Assembly (NCBI GenBank): GCA_019309485.1 | Contig: JAFDGC010000003.1 | Location: forward strand, 70,851 to 129,222 | Direction of reading: 5' to 3' | Length of the DNA stretch: 58,372 nt | DNA from: Deltaproteobacteria bacterium | GTDB taxonomy: Bacteria > Desulfobacterota > Desulfobacteria > Desulfobacterales > UBA2156 | In this document: piece by piece, positions 53,792 through 58,372 of the stretch | Position numbering within the stretch: the first letter of the stretch is position 1 | How the letters are laid out: every line of letters starts with the position of its first letter | Notes under the pieces: model-generated | The model's input: only the letters and a program-made list of their open reading frames with translations | What the model was told of the DNA's origin: nothing | Database searches by the model: none | Translations under genes and position numbers: made by a program

Positions 53792-54286
53792 CTACTCGTA
53801 CCTTTCCAAAATCTGGATGACCTTGTTGGCACTCACCGCTCCATGGGTGTCCTGGTCCACCACCATGACCGGCGCCAGTCCGCAGGCCCCCAGGCACCGG
53901 ACCCCTTCCATGGAAAACCGGCGATCCCCCGTGGTCTGGCCCTCCTTCAATCCGTACTCATAAGTGATCCGGCTCAACACCTCCTTGATCCCCTTGACGT
54001 AGCAGGCCGTCCCCAGACATACCTTGATGGTGTGTCTCCCTTTGGGAACAAAGGAGAACAAGGCATAAAAGGAAGCCACCCCGAAGACTTCGCTGCTGGA
54101 AAGGTTCAGGCCCGCGGCGATATGGTCGATGAGGACCGTGGGAAGGTATCCCACCACATTCTGGCATTCCCTCAGGGCCGGGATGACGGCGCCCGGCTTT
54201 TTCCGGTACGTCTCGATGATGGTGTCGATCCGGTCCCACATGGACTCCGTGATGTCCGGGTGTTCGGGTCGAAATGGATTGGGCAT
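53792..54286 (-). CDS. nuoE: NuoE/HydC-like [2Fe-2S] subunit
   Basis: This 164-aa thioredoxin-like ferredoxin has the four-Cys pattern CLGTACYVKG and CLGACGLAP. The N-terminal helical part (IIETYRKKPGAVIPALRECQNVVGYLP) matches NuoE. It is the first gene of the nuoE-nuoF-rnfB/gltD-rseC run, with 38 bases to nuoF. Two TTCAAA/TTTGAA palindromes sit upstream. Confidence 0.94.
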   Translation of the reverse strand: MPNPFRPEHPDITESMWDRIDTIIETYRKKPGAVIPALRECQNVVGYLPTVLIDHIAAGLNLSSSEVFGVASFYALFSFVPKGRHTIKVCLGTACYVKGIKEVLSRITYEYGLKEGQTTGDRRFSMEGVRCLGACGLAPVMVVDQDTHGAVSANKVIQILERYE

Positions 54287-54309
54287 GGCATACTCTTTCC
54301 TAAACGGCG

Positions 54310-54329
54310 CGTTTCAAATTTTTGAAACG
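54310..54329. promoter_or_regulatory. Putative operator upstream of nuoE, site 1
   Basis: CGTTTCAAATTTTTGAAACG is a perfect palindrome with 9-base arms and a TT spacer, 24 bases ahead of the nuoE ATG. The core recurs at 16301-16320 by the thioesterase promoter. No confident -10/-35 pair was found beside it. Confidence 0.65.
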
Positions 54330-54371
54330 GTTAAATTGTTAATAATTTTAAGGAATTCTGCCAATTTTAGC

Positions 54372-54385
54372 TTCAAAAATTTGAA
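54372..54385. promoter_or_regulatory. Putative operator upstream of nuoE, site 2
   Basis: TTCAAA-AA-TTTGAA, a shorter version of the palindrome at 54310-54329, centred 59 bases further upstream. The distance is close to 5.5 helical turns. The surrounding 377-base region 54287-54663 is AT-rich at this end. Confidence 0.45.
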
Positions 54386-54536
54386 AATCACTTAATTTAG
54401 GTCTTTGTTGTCGCATGTTGACGGATAAACGGCGGAACCCCACCGCATCTAGCTAAAGAAAAATTTCCTAACCGATGTCGCGGCAAATGTCAACGACGCT
54501 CGGGACCTTTTCATACGCTTCGGTTTGCACCCTGCC

Positions 54537-54565
54537 TTGACCCGGTGCCTGGAGTGGACTACACT
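54537..54565 (+). promoter_or_regulatory. Promoter of the purine nucleoside phosphorylase operon
   Basis: TTGACC (54537-54542), 17 bases, TACACT (54560-54565), about 100 bases ahead of the chosen pnp start. Confidence 0.5.
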
Positions 54566-54663
54566 GGGAAAAACGGCGTCGGCCGGCTTGCAGGATGCGC
54601 CGGATCCTTTGCCGTTTCATCCTTTTTTATGTCCTTTCCGGACCCATCGCATGGGGGAAAGAC

Positions 54664-55503
54664 ATGGAATACAACCGGGAACAGGCCCTTTTCAGTGCGG
54701 ATTACATCCGGGATCGGATTCCGGACCGGCCCATGGTGGGGTTGATTACGGGAACCGGGCTCGGCGCTGCGGCCCGATTGGGGGATCCAAAAGTCCTTAT
54801 CCCTTTTTCCAAGATCCCCGGATTTTCCGCCGCCACGGCACCGGGCCAATCGGGAAGGCTTGTGGCCGGAACGGTTTTTTCCGTGTCTTTTTTGTCCTTT
54901 GAAGGCCGTTTCCATCTCTACGAGGGATACCCTCCCCGGGCGGTGGCCTTCCCGGTTCGGGTCATGCAGGAACTGGGGGTCGGCACCCTGATCCTGGCCA
55001 ACGCCGCAGGCGGCCTGAATGCGGGCTTTTCCCCGGGGAACATCATGATCATTGCCGATCATCTCAACCTCACCGGACAAAACCCCCTGGTTGGACCCAA
55101 CGAACCGGCCTGGGGGGTCCGGTTTCCGGACATGGCCTCCGCTTATGATCCGGGTCTCATCCGGACGGCCGAAACCGCCGCCGGGAGCGTGGGGGCATCC
55201 ATTCAAAAGGGGGTGTACGCGGGGCTTTCGGGCCCGTCCCTGGAAACGCCGGCCGAGGTCCGGTACTTACGACGCATCGGGGCTGATGCCGTGGGCTTTT
55301 CCACGGTGCTGGAAACCCTGGCCGCCGTGCACGCCGGGATGCGGGTTCTCGGGCTGTCCCTCATCACCAATATCCATGATCCGGAGCACCCCCGGCCCCT
55401 GACGGCCGACCGGGTCATCGCGGCGGCAAAGGCATCGGCACCCACACTGGCCGCACTGATTCGGGAAATCCTTATAACGGAAAAATCCCATGGAACCCTT
55501 TGA
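54664..55503 (+). CDS. punA: Purine nucleoside phosphorylase (trimeric PNP family)
   Basis: This enzyme of about 279 aa cleaves purine nucleosides with phosphate. Seen: GLITGTGLG phosphate loop, LANAAGGLNAGFSPGNIMIIADHLNLTGQNPL, GPSLETPAEVRYLRRIGADAVGFSTV and SLITNIHD. The last carries the Asn of the purine site, indicating a 6-oxopurine enzyme. ATG 54664 (GGGGGAAAGAC upstream) is preferred over an in-frame ATG at 54595 that would add a hydrophobic leader. Its end overlaps the deaminase gene by 14 bases. Confidence 0.9.
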   Translation: MEYNREQALFSADYIRDRIPDRPMVGLITGTGLGAAARLGDPKVLIPFSKIPGFSAATAPGQSGRLVAGTVFSVSFLSFEGRFHLYEGYPPRAVAFPVRVMQELGVGTLILANAAGGLNAGFSPGNIMIIADHLNLTGQNPLVGPNEPAWGVRFPDMASAYDPGLIRTAETAAGSVGASIQKGVYAGLSGPSLETPAEVRYLRRIGADAVGFSTVLETLAAVHAGMRVLGLSLITNIHDPEHPRPLTADRVIAAAKASAPTLAALIREILITEKSHGTL

Positions 55504-56836
55504 CCTTCTGATTCAAAACGGCCGGGTCCTGACCATGGACGAAAATATGACCCGAATCGAAGACGGGGCCGTGGGGGTTTCGGCCGGCCGGATCGCCTTT
55601 GTGGGAAAATCCACCGATCTTTTCAATGCCCGGGCGGATCTTGTTATCGATGCCGGCGGCGGTATCGTCCTGCCGGGGCTGGTGAACGCCCACACCCATC
55701 TGCCCATGTCCTTGTTCCGGGGGCTTGCCGATGATCTGCCGCTGGACACCTGGCTGAAGGAATACATCTTTCCCGCGGAACACACCGTCTTGAACCCGGA
55801 GACCGTACGTATCGGCACCCTGTTGTCCTGCGCGGAAATGCTCCTTTCTGGAACCACCACCTGCTGCGACGGGTACTTTTTCGAGGACACGGTGGCCGAA
55901 GCCCTGGTGGAAACCGGGATGCGGGGGGTCCTGGCCCAGGGGGTCATTGACTATCCGGCCCCGGGGGTTTCGGATCCGAAAAAAAACATCGCCGTGGCCG
56001 ACACCTTCCTGGAAAAATGGACTCACCGGCATCCCGCCGTCTCTCCTTCGGTATTCTGCCATTCCCTTTACACCTGTTCTCCGGAAACCCTCAAGGCTGC
56101 CAAGGCAACGGCAACCCGCCACGGGGCTCTATTCCAGATCCACGTGGCCGAAACCCGGTCCGAGGTGGATTTTTCCCGCAGCACTTATCAGGACACACCG
56201 GTGCGCGTCTTGAACCGCCTGGATCTTTTGGACGGCCGGACGCTTCTGGTGCATGCCGTCTGGATCGACGATGAGGAGATCGCCTGCATCGCACAGGCAG
56301 AGGCACCGGTGGCCCACACCCCGGAAAGCAATATGAAGCTGGCCTCGGGCATCGCGCCGGCGGCGCGGCTCATTGGGGCCGGGGTCCCTGTGGGCCTTGG
56401 GACGGACGGGTGCGCCAGCAATAATGACCTGGATCTTTTTTCAGAGATGGACAGCGCCGCAAAGCTTCAAAAGGTGACCGCCCTGGACCCGGGCCTCCTG
56501 GACGCCGCGACTGTATTGCGCATGGCCACCCGGGAAGGGGCGAAAGCCATCGGTCTGGGGGTTTTCATCGGATCTCTCGAAACCGGAAAAGCCGCCGATA
56601 TCATCGTGGTGGACATCCGAAAACCTCGGCTGACCCCCGCCTACGATCCTTATTCCCTTTTGGTTTATGCGGCGTGCGGGGCGGATGTCCGGGACGTGAT
56701 CGTTGCGGGAAAGGTGGTGGTGCGGGAGGGGCGGCTGACCACTGTCGACCTTTTCGCCCTCCTTCAGGAGGCCGAAAGGGTGTGCAAAACCATTGAAAAA
56801 TCTTTTCCCCGCCCTATTCCCCTTCGAACACGGTGA
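55490..56836 (+). CDS. mtaD: 5-methylthioadenosine/S-adenosylhomocysteine deaminase
   Basis: This 448-aa amidohydrolase has the metal site NAHTHLPMSLFRGLADDLPLDTWL, then HVAETRSEVD, LVHAVWIDDEE and LGTDGCASNNDLDLFSEM. These are the complete set of zinc ligands and the family's substrate-binding block. It deaminates MTA, SAH or adenosine to the inosine form, which the overlapping PNP gene could then phosphorolyse. It overlaps pnp by 14 bases at its start and apt tail-to-tail by 23 bases at its end. Confidence 0.92.
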   Translation: MEPFDLLIQNGRVLTMDENMTRIEDGAVGVSAGRIAFVGKSTDLFNARADLVIDAGGGIVLPGLVNAHTHLPMSLFRGLADDLPLDTWLKEYIFPAEHTVLNPETVRIGTLLSCAEMLLSGTTTCCDGYFFEDTVAEALVETGMRGVLAQGVIDYPAPGVSDPKKNIAVADTFLEKWTHRHPAVSPSVFCHSLYTCSPETLKAAKATATRHGALFQIHVAETRSEVDFSRSTYQDTPVRVLNRLDLLDGRTLLVHAVWIDDEEIACIAQAEAPVAHTPESNMKLASGIAPAARLIGAGVPVGLGTDGCASNNDLDLFSEMDSAAKLQKVTALDPGLLDAATVLRMATREGAKAIGLGVFIGSLETGKAADIIVVDIRKPRLTPAYDPYSLLVYAACGADVRDVIVAGKVVVREGRLTTVDLFALLQEAERVCKTIEKSFPRPIPLRTR

Positions 56837-57341
56837 GGGTAAAGGTCTTGTAATTCTTGATCAACTCCCATCCCTTCAGGTCGGGGAGGCCCACCAGGAA
56901 GGCGCATTCCACGATGATCCCCCCCAGTTTTTCCACGAGGCGGGTGGCGGCGGCGATGGTGCCGCCCGTGGCGATGAGGTCGTCCACGATGAGGACCCGG
57001 TCCCCTTTCTGGATGGCATCTTCGTGGATCTCGATGACATTGGTCCCGTATTCCAGGGAATACGACTCACTCACGGTTTTATAGGGGAGTTTCCCCTTTT
57101 TCCGGATCGGAATGAATCCGGCGTTGAGCTTGTACGCCACCACGGCACCGAAAATAAACCCCCTGGCATCGATTCCCACCACCTTGTCGATGGCCGTATC
57201 CTTGTACCGCTCGTAAAACAGGTCGCAGGCTCGTCGAAAGGTCCCGGGGTCCTGGAGGAGTGTGGTGATATCCCTGAACATGACCCCTTCGATGGGCCAA
57301 TGGGGAATGGTCCGAATCGTTTCCTTTAAATCCATTTCCAT
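56814..57341 (-). CDS. apt: Adenine phosphoribosyltransferase
   Basis: This 175-aa enzyme converts adenine and PRPP to AMP. Seen: IRTIPHWPIEGVMFRDITTLLQDP, VVGIDARGFIFGAVVAY and the PRPP loop VLIVDDLIATGGTIAAA. It starts 10 bases after mtnP and would recycle adenine released from MTA. Its last 23 bases overlap the end of mtaD on the other strand. Confidence 0.96.
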   Translation of the reverse strand: MEMDLKETIRTIPHWPIEGVMFRDITTLLQDPGTFRRACDLFYERYKDTAIDKVVGIDARGFIFGAVVAYKLNAGFIPIRKKGKLPYKTVSESYSLEYGTNVIEIHEDAIQKGDRVLIVDDLIATGGTIAAATRLVEKLGGIIVECAFLVGLPDLKGWELIKNYKTFTLTVFEGE

Positions 57342-57351
57342 TTTCCATCCC

Positions 57352-58098
57352 TCATTCGATCTTTTGGACGGCATGCACGAGAAGCCTCGTCACGTTCTCG
57401 GCGTTTCGCTGGAACACCGTTAAAATTTCTTCCCAGGTGACAGGGGGTTCGTCTTCTTTCCAGCAATCATAGTCCGTGGACATGGCCACCACGGCGTAAG
57501 GAATCCTGGCTTCATTGGCCAGGGCGGCTTCGGTGGCCGTAGACATGTTGACCACGTCGCCTCCCCAGGTCCGGAACATCCGGGACTCGGCCCGGGTGGA
57601 AAACCGGGGCCCCTCGATGGTGACCACGGTCCCTTGGCCGTGGGTCTTAAGCCCCAGGTCGGCGGCGGACGCGTATAATATCCCGCGCAGCGTTTCGTCA
57701 AAGGGATCCGCCATGGCCGTATGTTCGGCCCCGTTTTCAAAGAACTCAAAAAAGGTGTTTTTCCGCAAGCGTGTGAAATCGATGAATTGGTCGAGGATGA
57801 CGAAATCCCCCCGTCCGATATGGGCCTTCAAACTGCCGCAAGCCGTGGTGGCCAGGATGTGGGTAACGCCCTGTTCCTTCAGGGCAAAAATGTTGGCCCT
57901 GAAATTGACCCGGGACGGGCTGTGCTGGTGTTTTTTTCCGTGGCGGGAAAGGAGCAGCACGGCTTTCCCTTCGATCGTACCGAGGGTGAGCGGAGAAGAC
58001 GGCGGACCGTACGGGGTATCGACGTTGATTTCCTTTGCATCGGAAAAGATTTCGGGATCGTCCAGGCCCGACCCGCCGATAATGCCGATTTTCACCAT
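57352..58098 (-). CDS. mtnP: S-methyl-5'-thioadenosine phosphorylase
   Basis: This 248-aa enzyme cleaves MTA, the by-product of polyamine and other SAM-dependent reactions, to adenine and methylthioribose-1-phosphate. Seen: GIIGGSGLDD, PYGPPSSPLTLG, LLSRHGKKHQHSPSRVNFRANIFALK, TTACGSLK and the active-site NMSTATEAALANEARIPYAVVAMSTDYDCW. ATG 58098 opens directly with the phosphate loop. It forms a two-gene unit with apt. No mtnA or other methionine-salvage gene is visible nearby. Confidence 0.94.
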   Translation of the reverse strand: MVKIGIIGGSGLDDPEIFSDAKEINVDTPYGPPSSPLTLGTIEGKAVLLLSRHGKKHQHSPSRVNFRANIFALKEQGVTHILATTACGSLKAHIGRGDFVILDQFIDFTRLRKNTFFEFFENGAEHTAMADPFDETLRGILYASAADLGLKTHGQGTVVTIEGPRFSTRAESRMFRTWGGDVVNMSTATEAALANEARIPYAVVAMSTDYDCWKEDEPPVTWEEILTVFQRNAENVTRLLVHAVQKIE

Positions 58099-58146
58099 GA
58101 ATCCGTATCCTGCGTGATTTTTCAGAGAGGACGGCCCGAGTGTTTT

Positions 58147-58175
58147 GCTATAGATCAAAATGCGCCGCGACTCAA
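58147..58175 (-). promoter_or_regulatory. mtnP-apt promoter
   Basis: On the minus strand TTGAGT (58175-58170), 17 bases, TATAGC (58152-58147), about 50 bases ahead of the mtnP ATG. Confidence 0.6.
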
Positions 58176-58202
58176 GGATTTTTTCGGAGTCCTTCCGATC
58201 CG

Positions 58203-58237
58203 CGGGAAGGGTGGCAACAGAGTGTTGACCCTTCCCG
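58203..58237. other. Strong hairpin between divergent mtnP and the last gene
   Basis: CGGGAAGGGT (58203-58212) pairs with ACCCTTCCCG (58228-58237), with an inner CAACA/TGTTG pair. No T-run follows. On the plus strand it overlaps a possible promoter TTGACC-N17-TAAGAA (58225-58253) for the last gene, so it may be an operator or a structured site. Confidence 0.5.
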
Positions 58238-58283
58238 GTGCATCCTGTAAGAAAGAGTCATTGGTTTCAGGAAAGGAGCTTTC

Positions 58284-58372
58284 ATGAGCCGCCTGCAGAT
58301 ATTTATCCTCCGCGCCGTCCTGGGCCTGGTGCTTTCCGTATTCATCGCCAAGATGTTTTTCGGGCAAATCGA
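58284..58372 (+). CDS. N-terminal fragment of a membrane protein, cut by the window edge
   Basis: Twenty-nine codons are visible (MSRLQIFILRAVLGLVLSVF then IAKMFFGQI). They form one hydrophobic segment followed by the edge. GGAAAGGAGCTTTC precedes the ATG. Family unknown from this fragment. Confidence 0.6.
   Translation, partial: MSRLQIFILRAVLGLVLSVFIAKMFFGQI

Noticed and set aside
54340-54370. A sigma-54 promoter before nuoE (TTGGCA on the minus strand)
   Set aside because: The -24 half is suggestive but the -12 GC is missing at the required spacing.

Overview
The window looks like chromosomal core sequence from a GC-rich, anaerobic, fatty-acid-oxidising member of the Desulfobacterota (old Deltaproteobacteria), either a sulfate reducer or a syntroph. 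This is inferred from gene content: an acyl-CoA ligase, a TetR regulator and an acyl-CoA dehydrogenase grouped with EtfBA and a membrane heterodisulfide-reductase-like Etf:quinone oxidoreductase; a NuoE/NuoF pair joined to an RnfB-GltD fusion; a pyruvoyl-dependent arginine decarboxylase; and full-length NifU/NifS. I saw no rRNA, tRNA, CRISPR array, prophage or intact insertion sequence.

Layout. 1-4587 (minus): dipeptide/oligopeptide ABC importer (dppA, B, C and partial D). 4771-7289 (minus): polyamine operon of pyruvoyl arginine decarboxylase, deoxyhypusine-synthase-like enzyme and agmatinase. 7366-8946: MurJ lipid II flippase. 9112-10261 (plus): creatininase-family hydrolase and a small secreted protein. 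10344-15090 (minus): FtsH, a Tat-exported M15-type peptidase, NifS and NifU. 15509-16216 (minus): FmdB-like zinc ribbon and a hotdog thioesterase. 16445-24318 (plus): Memo protein, GroES-GroEL (with a striking internal deletion), a NEW3-domain/ABC-2 exporter operon, an LPP20-like protein and a TPR lipoprotein. 24343-26912 (minus): ahcY and metK. 27218-35649 (minus): a ten-gene Mrp/Mbh-like cation antiporter cluster with three large antiporter subunits and a cyclic-nucleotide-binding protein. 35732-37216 (minus): cytidylate kinase-like protein, a 29-aa microprotein and MobB. 37353-46048: beta-oxidation and electron-transfer block (EtfA, EtfB, Etf:quinone oxidoreductase, FadD, acyl-CoA dehydrogenase, TetR). 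46351: cold shock protein. 47025-49350 (plus): Hpt, REC-GGDEF and MshEN-REC signalling trio. 49372-54286 (minus): RseC-like protein, RnfB-GltD fusion, NuoF, NuoE. 54664-58098: purine and methylthioadenosine salvage (PNP, MTA/SAH deaminase, Apt, MtnP). A membrane protein is cut by the right edge.

Several themes link the genes. MetK, AhcY, MtnP, MTA deaminase, Apt and PNP cover S-adenosylmethionine turnover. The fatty-acid block appears to be one regulon: two perfect TGAATGAAnnTTCATTCA palindromes overlap near-consensus promoters of the Etf oxidoreductase and tetR-acd units. A different palindrome, CGTTTCAAA-N2-TTTGAAACG, recurs at the thioesterase promoter and upstream of nuoE. Dispersed repeats of about 100 bp (three copies) and a REP-like pair sit between genes.

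The observations most worth checking are a GroEL lacking the GDGTTT nucleotide-binding loop, the two putative operator families, a microprotein translationally coupled to mobB, the hydrogenase-less Mrp/Mbh cluster, and the NuoEF/RnfB-GltD complex without Rnf or hydrogenase partners.
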